Assembly (NCBI GenBank): GCA_003611805.1
Contig: RAYM01000016.1
Location: 1 to 64,000 of the forward strand
Reading direction: 5' to 3'
Length of the DNA: 64,000 bases
DNA from: a bacterium 1xD42-87
GTDB taxonomy: Bacteria > Bacillota > Clostridia > Lachnospirales > Lachnospiraceae
The notes under the pieces: model-generated
Seen by the model: only the letters and a program-made list of their open reading frames with translations
Database searches by the model: none
Told to the model about the DNA's origin: nothing
Shown here: positions 36,286 to 45,025 of the stretch, piece after piece
Layout of the letters: the number at the start of each line of letters is the position of its first letter
How positions within the stretch are numbered: the stretch's first letter is position 1
Translations under genes and position numbers: made by a program

Positions 36286-37416
36286 CTATACGGACGCATC
36301 TGTGGGAAGATAATCGCGGATTACTTCCAAAGCCGGCAGAGCTTGACCATCATAGTCAAACAACGCCTGATTTGCCCACTCATTACCGCCAGGCCCTTTT
36401 TCTTCTATATATTTCAGGGCCTCCTCGTTGGCCCAGCCTGATCCCGGCACAGGAATCCAGGCCGGCTCCCAATAGAAAAATCCCCGGCATTTCTTCCCCG
36501 ACACCTGGTCAATCACCGCAAACAGCGCCCTCATAAAATCCGCCTGCCCTTCCTTCGACATGGGAAACGGCAGTTTTTCCACCAGCGCCGGCTTTGTAGC
36601 GTAACCCTTTCGCTCATCCGCCGCCAGTTTCTCGTATGAGCCGTAATCCTCCATCGTAAAGCCCATAGAGACCTCCGCGATCACCAGCTCCTTGCCGTAA
36701 CGCACCGCCAGATCATTCATATTTTTCTGCAGGTCCGAAAGACTGCCATGCCAGAACGGGTAGTAAGAAAGTCCGATGATCTGGAAATCCTCCCCTCTCT
36801 CCATATAATGATCAAACCAGTCACGATACATCGGCGCATTGCCGCCGTTGTCCAGATGGATCATTACCGGCATGTCCGAATCAAGCGAACGCACCGCCCG
36901 GATGCCCGCGCTGACAAACTGTGCCAGATTGTCATAATTGCCGCATTCCGCCAGCTTTCCAGACGGCCAGAGCATCCCATTGGTGAGCTCATTGCCGATC
37001 TGAATCAGATCCGGGTACGCCCCCGCATCCTGCAAGGTCAACAGGGTATCCCTCGTATAGGTATAGACTGCTTCGGTCAATCGTGCGGCATCCATCCCGC
37101 GCCACGCCTTTGGCACCCGCTGTTTACCAGGATCCGCCCAGAAATCACTGTAGTGCATACAGAGCAGCACTTCCATCCCGTGCGACTTCGCCCGCTTCGC
37201 CAGCTCAATGACCGTGGGCAGATCGTTCGTACCCGCTCCGTAAGGCGTGCCGTCCTCCGCGTAAGGATCGTTCCACAGGCGGAGCCTGACCGCATTCGTC
37301 CCGCAGCTTTTCAGGATTTCAAAGACGTCCTTCTCTTCTCCGTGATCATAAAATTTTCCGCCGAGGCTCTCCACTTCTTTGATGGTGGAAAGATCCATGC
37401 CCTTGTAAAACTTCAT
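36286..37416 (-). CDS. Arabinogalactan endo-beta-1,4-galactanase (GH53), cytoplasmic form
   Basis: Hydrolyses beta-1,4-galactan chains. 376 residues without a signal peptide, so it acts on imported oligosaccharides. GH53 marks: 'YKGMDLSTIKEVESLGGKFY', 'CGTNAVRLRLWNDPY', acid/base Glu in 'LIQIGNELTNGMLWPSGK' (near 143), nucleophile Glu in 'ELVIAEVSMGF' (near 245) and 'GFFYWEPAWIPVPG'. It sits between the sugar importer operon and the DUF3863-like gene, all co-oriented. Most GH53 enzymes are secreted; the missing signal peptide is worth noting. Confidence 0.95.
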   Translation of the reverse strand: MKFYKGMDLSTIKEVESLGGKFYDHGEEKDVFEILKSCGTNAVRLRLWNDPYAEDGTPYGAGTNDLPTVIELAKRAKSHGMEVLLCMHYSDFWADPGKQRVPKAWRGMDAARLTEAVYTYTRDTLLTLQDAGAYPDLIQIGNELTNGMLWPSGKLAECGNYDNLAQFVSAGIRAVRSLDSDMPVMIHLDNGGNAPMYRDWFDHYMERGEDFQIIGLSYYPFWHGSLSDLQKNMNDLAVRYGKELVIAEVSMGFTMEDYGSYEKLAADERKGYATKPALVEKLPFPMSKEGQADFMRALFAVIDQVSGKKCRGFFYWEPAWIPVPGSGWANEEALKYIEEKGPGGNEWANQALFDYDGQALPALEVIRDYLPTDASV

Positions 37417-37456
37417 ATTTTGTCTTCCTTTTCTCTGCTATAAGGCAAACTGATGC

Positions 37457-37569
37457 GGAGAATGCCTCATTTCCGGCATTCTCCCGAGTGAGACTTAATA
37501 CTTCCAAGTCAGCTTTGCTTACTTTGTTACTGTCCTATGGCGGGACGTCTTTAGAAGTACTTCTCACTC
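37457..37569. promoter_or_regulatory. Structured intergenic region upstream of GH53 gene
   Basis: A perfect 10-bp hairpin, GGAGAATGCC/GGCATTCTCC (37457-37484), is followed by a longer imperfect stem joining GAGTGAGA (37486-37493) with TCTCACTC (37562-37569), extended by AGTACTTC-type complementarity. The outer arm reaches the stop codon of the zinc-ribbon gene. Possible terminator, attenuator or mRNA processing site between the two genes. Confidence 0.45.
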
Positions 37570-37787
37570 TAGTCAAAATCAAATTTTGTAAACCGCTTCA
37601 TCGCATCCTTGTAACGGAACCGCACAAGCTCGTTCTTTGCGAGCACATCCTCCTCCGTCCCCACATACTGACAGCGGATGCAATGGTATTCTTTCTTGTC
37701 CTTGTCATAAAACATATCAATATCCAAGTCTCTCATAAAGCAGGAGGGACACCTGTAATTTAATTTGCCTTTGCCAGATTGAGCCAT
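37569..37787 (-). CDS. Small zinc-ribbon protein
   Basis: 72 residues with two CxxC knuckles, 'RCPSCFMRDLDIDMFYD' and 'YHCIRCQYVG', a four-Cys zinc ribbon spaced about 25 residues apart, followed by a basic helical tail. Its start overlaps the 3' end of the DUF3863-like gene by 28 bases in another frame, suggesting coupled expression. Function unknown; similar short proteins occur in Lachnospiraceae genomes. Confidence 0.7.
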   Translation of the reverse strand: MAQSGKGKLNYRCPSCFMRDLDIDMFYDKDKKEYHCIRCQYVGTEEDVLAKNELVRFRYKDAMKRFTKFDFD

Positions 37788-39598
37788 GTCGCAAATACCT
37801 CCTTATCTTTTAACTGGGTGGTGTAGCCTAACGTGAACATCGGAGAGAACGCATACCCTTCCTTAATGTAGCCGACCGCCTCTTTCTTTTCGCAGCTTAT
37901 GGACACTCTCGTTCCGATTTCGGGAACCACCGCCACTGCCTCCGCCGCACCCTGCATCTGCGCCTCACGGCACTTGTAAGCGTAATCGATCTTCTCCGTC
38001 TTCGCACCGTCGGTAACGGAAAGCTTCACATTGCTCATGTCCTCGGAATACTCCGTCGTGCCGTAACATGCCACCATGTACTCGTTGATCTCCACCTCGG
38101 CATTCGGATCGCTCATCTCGAGAATCGTTCTCTCGATCCTGATACGGGAGCTGCCCTCCTCAAAATACATCTTCGTCTGCAGTTTCACCGTCAGATCATA
38201 AAACTCAATATCCACCGGATCAAGTGTCAGGATTCTCGTGCTGCCTTCCTGTGAGAAATGCGCCTTTGTCCGGCACAGGCACAGGTCAACCTCCTCGCCG
38301 TTGTGGGTCAGCTTCGCGCTTCTCACCGTGCCCTCACCCGCATAGTGGGTAAAGTAACCCGCACGGTACTTCTCCTGAATTAAGAACGGGTAGGATGCGT
38401 CCGTCACATGCTTCGTGCCGATACCCACCGGCCACTCCAGCTTCGCCGCATACGGACGCAGATCCACGATCGCGCCTCCCTGGTCCATATTCGCGCACAC
38501 TCTCATGTAAGGGTCGCAGTACCAGAAAAGCTGCTTGTCCGATCCGTACAGAATATCTCTCCACAGCGCGCACTCCGGCTCCGTCAGCCTTCTGTTCGCA
38601 CGGTAAAAGTCCGCGAACTCCGCCATGGTCATATCCTCTAACTTGCCTTCCTTTTTCAGCTTTCCATAATATGCCATGCCATCCTCATAAGATTTCAGCA
38701 GCAGCTCGTAGGGCGCCTCCCAGCGTCCCATCTTGTTCATCCAGCCGGGACCCACGAACATCATGTTGTAGGCGTAACCGTTGTTGTATTTCGCGAGCGC
38801 CCTGAACTGGTCAATCAGATTGTACAGGTAAGGATACTCCCATGTCTTGGAATCGTAGCACATACTCCGCAGGACATTCTGCGGGTGCGTCCCAAAGTTG
38901 GAGCCGTTGCCGTCGTAGCACGCGATCAGATCGCGGGACAGATGCGGAATTGCCACAATGCCGGAATCCTCCGCCTCGTTCGCCGCAGGTGCATGAGTGT
39001 TCTGCTTGCTTGGAATCCAGGGTGCCCACGGACCTCCGTCCATAAACGTATACCAGGAATTGTTGCAGGTGTGGTAAGCCTTCGGACCTTCCTCCCAGCA
39101 CGTCGCCACGGCGCATTTCACCATGGGGTATTTCTCCTTGATATAGTTAGTCAGGTCGGCATCCATGTAGTAGGAACCTGTAGACTCCGGATAAAAACCG
39201 AATCTGTCATGGAATTTACCGAACACATCGTCCACGATCGACTTCTTGTCCTCCATGGAGAACATCCAGATACAGAAATCCTTCGTCTTGTATTTTTCGC
39301 GGAACTCCTCGCAGGGAAGCCCGAGCAGGGACAGCGCGATCTCATCGCCGAACTGCTCATGGTCCGCCTTCGCAAGAGCCACCGCCTCGTCGTTAAATAA
39401 AGAAGCGTAAGTCATCTGGATCGTCGTCTTCAATCCGTTCTTGTGCGCAATCGCCTGCTGTGTCTTAAAAATATCGAGAGACTCCGTCAGAAGCTCTTTC
39501 CTTCCGATATCTTCCTCCTTGCCGTGTCCGGTCACCTTTTCCGCGTACTCAGGTACCATCTCCGGACGATGGATGATGTTTACAATAAACTTATCCAT
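37760..39598 (-). CDS. DUF3863/DUF3864-like carbohydrate-region protein
   Basis: 612 residues, no signal peptide, ribosome site GGAGGGC before the ATG. The N-terminal half resembles a polysaccharide-deacetylase-like barrel: 'FIVNIIHRPEMVPEYAEKV', 'KNGLKTTIQMTYASLFNDEA', 'FYPESTGSYYMDADLTNYI', 'AVATCWEEGPKAYHTC'. The C-terminal third (from about residue 400) is beta-rich. This agrees with my memory of DUF3863 followed by DUF3864, whose activity is unknown. A LacI-type operator lies 120 bases upstream. A role in sugar or glycan processing is inferred from neighbours only. Confidence 0.6.
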   Translation of the reverse strand: MDKFIVNIIHRPEMVPEYAEKVTGHGKEEDIGRKELLTESLDIFKTQQAIAHKNGLKTTIQMTYASLFNDEAVALAKADHEQFGDEIALSLLGLPCEEFREKYKTKDFCIWMFSMEDKKSIVDDVFGKFHDRFGFYPESTGSYYMDADLTNYIKEKYPMVKCAVATCWEEGPKAYHTCNNSWYTFMDGGPWAPWIPSKQNTHAPAANEAEDSGIVAIPHLSRDLIACYDGNGSNFGTHPQNVLRSMCYDSKTWEYPYLYNLIDQFRALAKYNNGYAYNMMFVGPGWMNKMGRWEAPYELLLKSYEDGMAYYGKLKKEGKLEDMTMAEFADFYRANRRLTEPECALWRDILYGSDKQLFWYCDPYMRVCANMDQGGAIVDLRPYAAKLEWPVGIGTKHVTDASYPFLIQEKYRAGYFTHYAGEGTVRSAKLTHNGEEVDLCLCRTKAHFSQEGSTRILTLDPVDIEFYDLTVKLQTKMYFEEGSSRIRIERTILEMSDPNAEVEINEYMVACYGTTEYSEDMSNVKLSVTDGAKTEKIDYAYKCREAQMQGAAEAVAVVPEIGTRVSISCEKKEAVGYIKEGYAFSPMFTLGYTTQLKDKEVFATWLNLAKAN

Positions 39599-39716
39599 GT
39601 GCCCTGCCCTCCATTTTTCATAAATTATTGTTTCGCCGCCATTTTCGCTGTAACTATTAACCCTTCGGCTTCACCATTTCACTTCTATCTCGCTGTACGG
39701 TTGGTGGTTTTTACTT

Positions 39717-39732
39717 TGCGCAATCGGTTGTT
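39717..39732. promoter_or_regulatory. LacI-type operator upstream of DUF3863-like gene
   Basis: CAATCGGTTG (39721-39730) within TGCGCAATCGGTTGTT. The CAANCGNTTG palindrome with central CG is the LacI-family operator form, and the same GCGCAA-CGGTTG pattern recurs upstream of the LacI gene at 41928 and 41973. Likely bound by that regulator. Confidence 0.6.
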
Positions 39733-39812
39733 CACATTCAAATGATAACAAACTGCACAGAACTTGTCAATGCATATTTTTCCTAAATAATGGTATTTTA
39801 CTTATGCAGTTA

Positions 39813-39867
39813 CAATTCACACGTACGCCAGATTTCGCATCAATTTACGATTATTCCGTGTGAATTG
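39813..39867. repeat. 11-bp perfect inverted repeat
   Basis: CAATTCACACG (39813-39823) and CGTGTGAATTG (39857-39867) with 33 bases between, in the 440-base gap between the DUF3863-like gene and the Cys/His-repeat gene. Could be a regulator site, an RNA stem or a trace of a mobile element end. Confidence 0.6.
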
Positions 39868-39888
39868 CAACAACGATGCACACAAAAT

Positions 39889-39944
39889 GCCAAAATACAG
39901 GCATTTTGGCGCTGACTCCGACACCATGCAGCAAGTGCATGGTG
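39889..39944. repeat. Two hairpins in the intergenic region
   Basis: GCCAAAAT/ATTTTGGC (39889-39910) and CACCATGCA-GCAAG-TGCATGGTG (39922-39944, perfect 9-bp stem). Neither is followed by a clear T run. Their role is unknown. Confidence 0.5.
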
Positions 39945-39975
39945 CGGGTGTAAAAAATAACCTTATGCGTACAAA

Positions 39976-40010
39976 ACGGGCAGCATATGAATTGCCATAG
40001 TGCTGCCCGT
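39976..40010 (-). terminator. Terminator of the Cys/His-repeat gene
   Basis: ACGGGCAGCA (39976-39985)/TGCTGCCCGT (40001-40010), followed on the minus strand by TTTTGT, 29 bases after the stop codon. Confidence 0.7.
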
Positions 40011-40038
40011 AAATCAGTCCTTATCCCGCCTGGTTAAA

Positions 40039-40722
40039 TTAAGAGTGATGCCTTCCGTGGTGTCCACCATGATGTCCGCCGTAATAATTTCCCGACTGGT
40101 TCGCACCATTTCCGCTACCCTGTCCCACATTCTGGTTCGTGCTCTGCCTCACACAGGAATTATCGCAGTAGCCGTTCGCATGATTATAACCGCAATAGCT
40201 CTGGCTTCCATGGGTGTGATGCCCACTCAATGTACATCCTTCCACATGACAGACCCCGACTACGCCGCAGGAGCCGTCACAATAGCCATGTTCATGGGCA
40301 TAGCCGCAGTACGTCTGGCTGTTATGGGTGTGAAATCCCGTCTCTGTACAGCCTTCCACCGTACAGACCCCGACCACACCGCAGGAGCCGTCACAATAAC
40401 CGCATGCATGATTGTACCCGCAGTAAGTCTGGTTATCGTGAAGGTGGTATCCGATCTCCGCACACCCCTCCACCGCACATACGCTGACCGCGCCGCAGGA
40501 ACCGTCGCAATAGCCTCCTGCATGAGCGTATCCACAATAGGTTGTATTGTCATGTGTGTGCAGCCCGGTTCTCGTACAACCCTCCACCGTACACACGGAA
40601 CATACCGCTTTCACCGCGGCACCTGCCTGACCATGATGTCCATGAGCCGACACAGGCATAACGACCATTCCTGCCATCAGTAACCCTGCCGCCCCAAATG
40701 CAAAAAATCTTTTCATCCGCAC
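40039..40722 (-). CDS. Secreted Cys/His-repeat protein, putative metal binder
   Basis: 227 residues. Signal peptide 'FFAFGAAGLLMAGMVVMPVSA' minus a few residues, cleaved near position 26 after 'VSA'. Then four tandem repeats of about 34 residues with pattern VCxVEGCxxxGxHxHxxxxYCGY, continued as xHxxGYCDGSCG. Each has five or six Cys and three or more His, well placed for metal ligands or disulfides. The tail is Gly/His-rich ('YYGGHHGGHHGRHHS'). DNA repeats underlie the protein repeats (about 40160-40620). I know no named family; metal binding (Zn, Ni, Cu) outside the cell is an inference. Own terminator, so monocistronic. Confidence 0.75.
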   Translation of the reverse strand: MRMKRFFAFGAAGLLMAGMVVMPVSAHGHHGQAGAAVKAVCSVCTVEGCTRTGLHTHDNTTYCGYAHAGGYCDGSCGAVSVCAVEGCAEIGYHLHDNQTYCGYNHACGYCDGSCGVVGVCTVEGCTETGFHTHNSQTYCGYAHEHGYCDGSCGVVGVCHVEGCTLSGHHTHGSQSYCGYNHANGYCDNSCVRQSTNQNVGQGSGNGANQSGNYYGGHHGGHHGRHHS

Positions 40723-40777
40723 AGATGCTCACCTCCTTAGATCCTTATCCTCATCATATAAGTTAGCATATACATTG

Positions 40778-41794
40778 TCAATAGGACCTCGGGAAACTTT
40801 TCGTCGATTCCCGCATCCGCACCTCATATCCCAGAAGCGTGCGCCCCTGCGCCGCTTCCCCGTCCAGCATCTTTAGCAGCGTGCCGCATGCCGTTTTCCC
40901 AAGCCCCTCCACGTCGAACCGGATGGAGGTGACCGACGGGGTTCTGTTCGCCAGCAGGGAGCTGTCGTAAAAGGAAACCACCTGCACCTGCCCCGGCACC
41001 GCAACCTGCCTCGTCTGCATGACGTTCAGCACACAGCCGCACAGAAAATCATCCATGCATACGATGCACTCCGTCTGCTCCGCCAAAAGCTTTTCCACGA
41101 TTTTTTCCACTTCCCGGTCAGTATCTACATTGAGAAAAGTCTGTCTGCTGCCGTTCCAGTCCGGGCGTTTCACAAAGGCATCTTCAAATCCAAGAAGACG
41201 GTTTTTCGTGACAATAAACTCTTCTCTGCCACCGATCAGCGCAAGACTCCGAATACCCCCGTCTAACAGTCTACCCGTCAGTTCGCTGCAGGCTCCCCTG
41301 TGATCATTGTCAATCTGAACCGTCCTCGCGTCATCGGTACTGCCAATCGCCACAAAAGGTACACCGCTCTCCTGCAAATACCGCATAGGCGCGTCGTCCG
41401 TCAGCGTCCTTGTCAGAATCGCCCCGTCGATCTTGCGGTTCGTCACCGCCCTCTCAAGCTGTGTTATTTTTTCAGCGGTCACCATGGAAAGCAGCACATC
41501 GTACCCCGCTGCGGATGCGGTACGGCTGATTCCCATCATACATTTTTGGAAAAAGGGAAGTTCCACTATATTATAATCCCCGGGCAGCACCAATCCCAAA
41601 TTAAATGTCTTGCTCTGCGCAAGCCCCTTCGCCACTACGTTCGGGCTGTAATGATGCGCCTCAATATACGCCTGCACTCTTTTTCGCGTCTCCTCCCCGA
41701 TCCTTCCCTTACCGGACATGGCTCTGGACACCGTAGTTTTGGACACGCCAAGTTCCCGCGCGATATCCGCGATTGTGAGATTTCTTTCTTCCAT
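40778..41794 (-). CDS. LacI-family transcriptional regulator
   Basis: 338 residues. N-terminal HTH 'LTIADIARELGVSKTTVSRA' with hinge 'YSPNVVAKGLAQSKTFNLGL', then a periplasmic-binding-like effector domain. Likely binds the CAANCGNTTG sites at 39721 and in its own upstream region, so it would control itself and the DUF3863-like gene, and possibly the wider sugar cluster. The inducer is probably a saccharide; which one is unknown. Galactan or maltodextrin are candidates from context. Confidence 0.92.
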   Translation of the reverse strand: MEERNLTIADIARELGVSKTTVSRAMSGKGRIGEETRKRVQAYIEAHHYSPNVVAKGLAQSKTFNLGLVLPGDYNIVELPFFQKCMMGISRTASAAGYDVLLSMVTAEKITQLERAVTNRKIDGAILTRTLTDDAPMRYLQESGVPFVAIGSTDDARTVQIDNDHRGACSELTGRLLDGGIRSLALIGGREEFIVTKNRLLGFEDAFVKRPDWNGSRQTFLNVDTDREVEKIVEKLLAEQTECIVCMDDFLCGCVLNVMQTRQVAVPGQVQVVSFYDSSLLANRTPSVTSIRFDVEGLGKTACGTLLKMLDGEAAQGRTLLGYEVRMRESTKSFPRSY

Positions 41795-41927
41795 AAAATC
41801 AGTTCCCTTCCGACCCGATATTTTTCAAGCCGTTTTTCCGTGAGCATCACGCCATGCAGCCGCCTGATGACATGTGACGGCTGCCGCAATAATGAACTCT
41901 CCTGTTATCGGCAGATGTCTGGCTGCG

Positions 41928-41982
41928 CAAGCGGTTGCTTTTTATTAGGTTACCAGATTCGAAATAATCGCGCAACCGATTT
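41928..41982. promoter_or_regulatory. Two LacI-type operator sites upstream of the LacI gene
   Basis: CAAGCGGTTG (41928-41937, within TGCGCAAGCGGTTGC) and CAACCGATTT (41973-41982, within CGCGCAACCGAT), centred 45 bases apart. Both share GCGCAA followed by a CG centre with the site at 39721. The arrangement suggests cooperative autoregulation. Confidence 0.6.
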
Positions 41983-42181
41983 TGATAAATGCTGCACACG
42001 GGATAAATTAGTCGCCTTAGCTTTCCTCATATGATATACTTGATGCATCCCATATTTTAAAAATCAATACAGGGAATTGCGAAAGCGCATCCGTGTCAAT
42101 CATCCTATCTGCACGATTGCGCCAATGATAAGTGTATTTCGCAACTGCCTGACAGACAATCTATTATGAAGGAGCTTTGCC

Positions 42182-43423
42182 ATGAAAAAAATGACCCTGA
42201 AAGTTTTGTATGTGCTTCTGACCGTATCCGTTCTTCTCGGATTCGTTCTTTCCATTCCCGCCCCGGTCAACGCTGCTGACCCCGATCAGATGGACGTCCA
42301 TTTTATGGATGTGGGACAGGGGGACGCCACGCTCGTCACCTGCGGCGGACACGCCATGCTGATTGATACGGGGGACGATACCAAAGGCACAGCGATCCAG
42401 AACTATCTCCAGAAACAGAAAATTACCCGACTGGATTATCTGATATTGACCCACCCGGACGCTGACCATATCGGCGGCGCACCCGTAATTATCACAAAGT
42501 TTGATATCGGAAAGGTGTTTGTCTCAAACTTTGAGAAAGATAACAAAACCTACCAGAAACTGATTCAGTCGCTGGACGACAAACAGATCAAAGCGTTAAC
42601 TCCAAGAGTCAATTCTCAGTACACGCTGGGCACTGCAAGCATTACCATACTGGCTCCGGGCAAATCTTACGATAACCCCAACGATGCCTCCATCGCCCTA
42701 CTTCTAAAAAATGGAACCCGTTCCTTTATGTTTACGGGGGATGCCGGTGAGGATGCCGAGAAAGATATCTTAAAGACAGGCATTGATATCTCCGCTGATG
42801 TGTATAAAGTAGGGCACCACGGCAGCAAATATTCGACTTCGAAAGATTTCTTCAATGCAGTTGATCCTTTTTATGCGGTCATCAGCTGCGGGGAAAACAA
42901 TTCTTACGGGCATCCCCATGCGGAAACACTGAACACGCTCCGCACAAGCGGCGTCATGGTTTACCGAACGGACGAGTCCGGCACAATTATCGCCTCCACG
43001 GACGGCAAGTCAATCTCCTTCAACGTGCCCGCATCCGAAAGCTGGAAGGCTGGCGAACCGACTGGCGGCGGTTCCGGCTCTTCCGCGAAATCAACAGCTC
43101 CTGCAAAAACGACATCTTCTGCGCAGACGCAGCAAACGGCTCCGACCGCAGCGTCACCGATAGAGGCGCCAGCCGATGCCGGGCAGACCGCAGAGCCCGC
43201 CGCGCCGCCTCAGAGAGAAACCGCGCCAGCCGTGGAGGAGGCACCGCAGGACAGCGCACCGCCCGTCACCAACGGACTGACTTATGTACTGAATGTCAAA
43301 ACGAAAAAATTCCACAGACCCACCTGCCATTCCCTGCCCACCACGAACAGGCAGGACAGCTCGGAGAGCCGGGAAAGCATTATCTCCCAGGGTTATGACC
43401 CCTGCAAGAAATGCAATCCGTGA
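42182..43423 (+). CDS. Secreted ComEC-like metallo-beta-lactamase-fold protein
   Basis: 413 residues with a signal peptide ('LTVSVLLGFVLSIPAPVNA', cut near 31). The MBL domain matches the ComEC/Rec2 hydrolase part: 'VHFMDVGQGDATLVTCGGH', 'MLIDTGDD', 'LILTHPDADHIGGAP', 'MFTGDAGEDAEKDIL', 'VYKVGHHGSKYSTS'. An Ala/Pro/Thr-rich linker follows (residues 285-365), then a small C-terminal Cys/His module, 'KFHRPTCHSLPTTNRQDSSE' to 'GYDPCKKCNP', like the Ada-type metal-binding add-on of such proteins. It may degrade extracellular DNA or another phosphodiester. No ComEC membrane part is present. Ribosome site GAAGGAG. Confidence 0.85.
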   Translation: MKKMTLKVLYVLLTVSVLLGFVLSIPAPVNAADPDQMDVHFMDVGQGDATLVTCGGHAMLIDTGDDTKGTAIQNYLQKQKITRLDYLILTHPDADHIGGAPVIITKFDIGKVFVSNFEKDNKTYQKLIQSLDDKQIKALTPRVNSQYTLGTASITILAPGKSYDNPNDASIALLLKNGTRSFMFTGDAGEDAEKDILKTGIDISADVYKVGHHGSKYSTSKDFFNAVDPFYAVISCGENNSYGHPHAETLNTLRTSGVMVYRTDESGTIIASTDGKSISFNVPASESWKAGEPTGGGSGSSAKSTAPAKTTSSAQTQQTAPTAASPIEAPADAGQTAEPAAPPQRETAPAVEEAPQDSAPPVTNGLTYVLNVKTKKFHRPTCHSLPTTNRQDSSESRESIISQGYDPCKKCNP

Positions 43424-43463
43424 CCTTTACCGTGCTTTTGTTTTTACCCGTAAACACTGTCCG

Positions 43464-44966
43464 TTAGTTGATACTTAACCCGGCGCTTGCATAGCCTGTA
43501 ACCGTATTAAGCAGGGACAGCCCGCTCGCCGTCGCTGAAAATACCAGCATCAGACGTGTCTGGGCAGTTATCGGAATATTGAGCCCTGTTAGCGCACCGT
43601 TTAACTGTGTCCCGATAGACAGCGCCCCGGTCAGGGACGGTGACAGACTGATCAGCGTTCCGGCGATCGGCGTAAACACGTTGTTGGGCGTCGGGGACTG
43701 GTAGATCTGCGCATTCACCGTGACGGAGGAACCAATCAGGGAGAGTGCCGCCGTGGTGCTGAAATAGGCGCTGAACCCGGTAATAACCCCCGCGCGCGGC
43801 ATCTGGAAAGCGAAGTTGGACAGCGTTCCGCTGGCGTTTGTGATGTCGATTGTAGATCCCAGCACCGTAAGAAACTGCACACTGTTTCCGAATCCGACAA
43901 AAGCGGGAAATCCTGCAAGGCCTCCGGCGACTGTCGTCAGGGAAACCGGCAGACCTGACGCAAACGGAATGATTGCGCCTGTGCCCGCCACGCCGGTGGC
44001 TCCTGTGGCTCCCGTTGCCCCTGTTGCTCCTGCTGCTCCGTCGGCTCCCGTTGCTCCTGTGGCTCCCGTCGCTCCTGTGGCTCCCGTCGCTCCTGCTGCT
44101 CCGTCGGCTCCCGTTGCTCCTGTGGCTCCCGTCGCTCCTGTGGCTCCCGTCGCTCCTGCTGCTCCCGTCGCCCCTGTTGCTCCCGTTGCTCCGTCGGCTC
44201 CTGTGGCTCCCGTCGCTCCTGCTGCTCCGTCGGCTCCTGTGGCTCCCGTTGCTCCCGTCGCTCCTGCTGCCCCGTCAGCTCCTGTGGCTCCCGTTGCCCC
44301 CGTCGGACCGGTCGCCCCGTCGGCTCCTGTGGCTCCCGTCGCCCCCGTCGGACCGGTCGCTCCTGTCGGACCTTCGTCGCCCGGACATCCTTTCGGACCT
44401 TGCGCGCCAATCGGACCTGTTACACCTTGAATACCTTGCGCGCCGGTAACGCCCTGCGGACCCATAGCGCCTGTAGGACCGGCAGGACCTGTAGGACCGG
44501 CAATCCCTCTAGGACCCTGTGGACCGACATCACCCTGTGGACCTGCCGGACCAATCGGGCCTGTGGGACCTGCCGGTCCCTGTGGACCTATGTCGCCTTG
44601 CGGGCCTTCACAGCCCGGATCACCTTTTGGACCAATGTCGCCACGAACACCCTGAATACCCTGTATGCCCTGCGGACCGGCATACCCTCTCGGACCGGCA
44701 CAGCCTCTCGGTCCTGTGTTTCCTGTAGGACCTACCGGTCCCGTGTTTCCTCTCGGTCCCCTTGCACCGGGCGCACCGGGAATACCCTGCGGACCCATAG
44801 GTCCCGGTTCTCCTCTGTCGCCTTTCGGACCGGGACAGCCGGTATCACCCTTGACTCCCTGTGGCCCCATCGGACCCTGATCCCCCTTGGGACCCGCCGG
44901 TCCGCGCTCGCAGCAGGGAGGACAGCATGAATTTGGATAGCAGTTACATGCATTATTTTGATTCAT
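43464..44966 (-). CDS. Collagen-like (BclA-type) surface protein 1
   Basis: 500 residues from ATG at 44966 (GGAAGGG upstream; the longer open frame is not supported). A short Cys-rich head, '[19 protein letters not shown]', leads to about 285 residues of uninterrupted Gly-X-Y. The first part is 'GPxGPxGPQG'-type collagen and the later part is dominated by GAT/GAD triplets encoded by near-identical DNA repeats (about 43985-44330), prone to length change. The C-terminal globular domain (from '[19 protein letters not shown]') resembles the BclA C-terminal trimerisation domain with '[16 protein letters not shown]'. Likely a filament on the spore or cell surface. An adjacent glycosyltransferase supports O-glycosylation of the GAT threonines. 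Confidence 0.9.
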   Translation of the reverse strand: MNQNNACNCYPNSCCPPCCERGPAGPKGDQGPMGPQGVKGDTGCPGPKGDRGEPGPMGPQGIPGAPGARGPRGNTGPVGPTGNTGPRGCAGPRGYAGPQGIQGIQGVRGDIGPKGDPGCEGPQGDIGPQGPAGPTGPIGPAGPQGDVGPQGPRGIAGPTGPAGPTGAMGPQGVTGAQGIQGVTGPIGAQGPKGCPGDEGPTGATGPTGATGATGADGATGPTGATGATGADGAAGATGATGATGADGAAGATGATGADGATGATGATGAAGATGATGATGATGATGADGAAGATGATGATGATGATGADGAAGATGATGATGATGVAGTGAIIPFASGLPVSLTTVAGGLAGFPAFVGFGNSVQFLTVLGSTIDITNASGTLSNFAFQMPRAGVITGFSAYFSTTAALSLIGSSVTVNAQIYQSPTPNNVFTPIAGTLISLSPSLTGALSIGTQLNGALTGLNIPITAQTRLMLVFSATASGLSLLNTVTGYASAGLSIN

Positions 44967-45025
44967 CTGAATACACCCTTCCTTATATAATCTGTAAGAA
45001 CTCATCCTGAGTATCTTTTCTACCA

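Noticed and set aside
43985..44330. CRISPR-like regular repeats
   Set aside because: The units are triplet-based, abut without unique spacers and encode GAT/GAD; this is a coding repeat.
43816..44430. Long plus-strand frame rich in Ala-Pro-Val
   Set aside because: It mirrors the Gly-X-Y repeats of collagen gene 1 in the opposite strand; repeat periodicity keeps several frames open.
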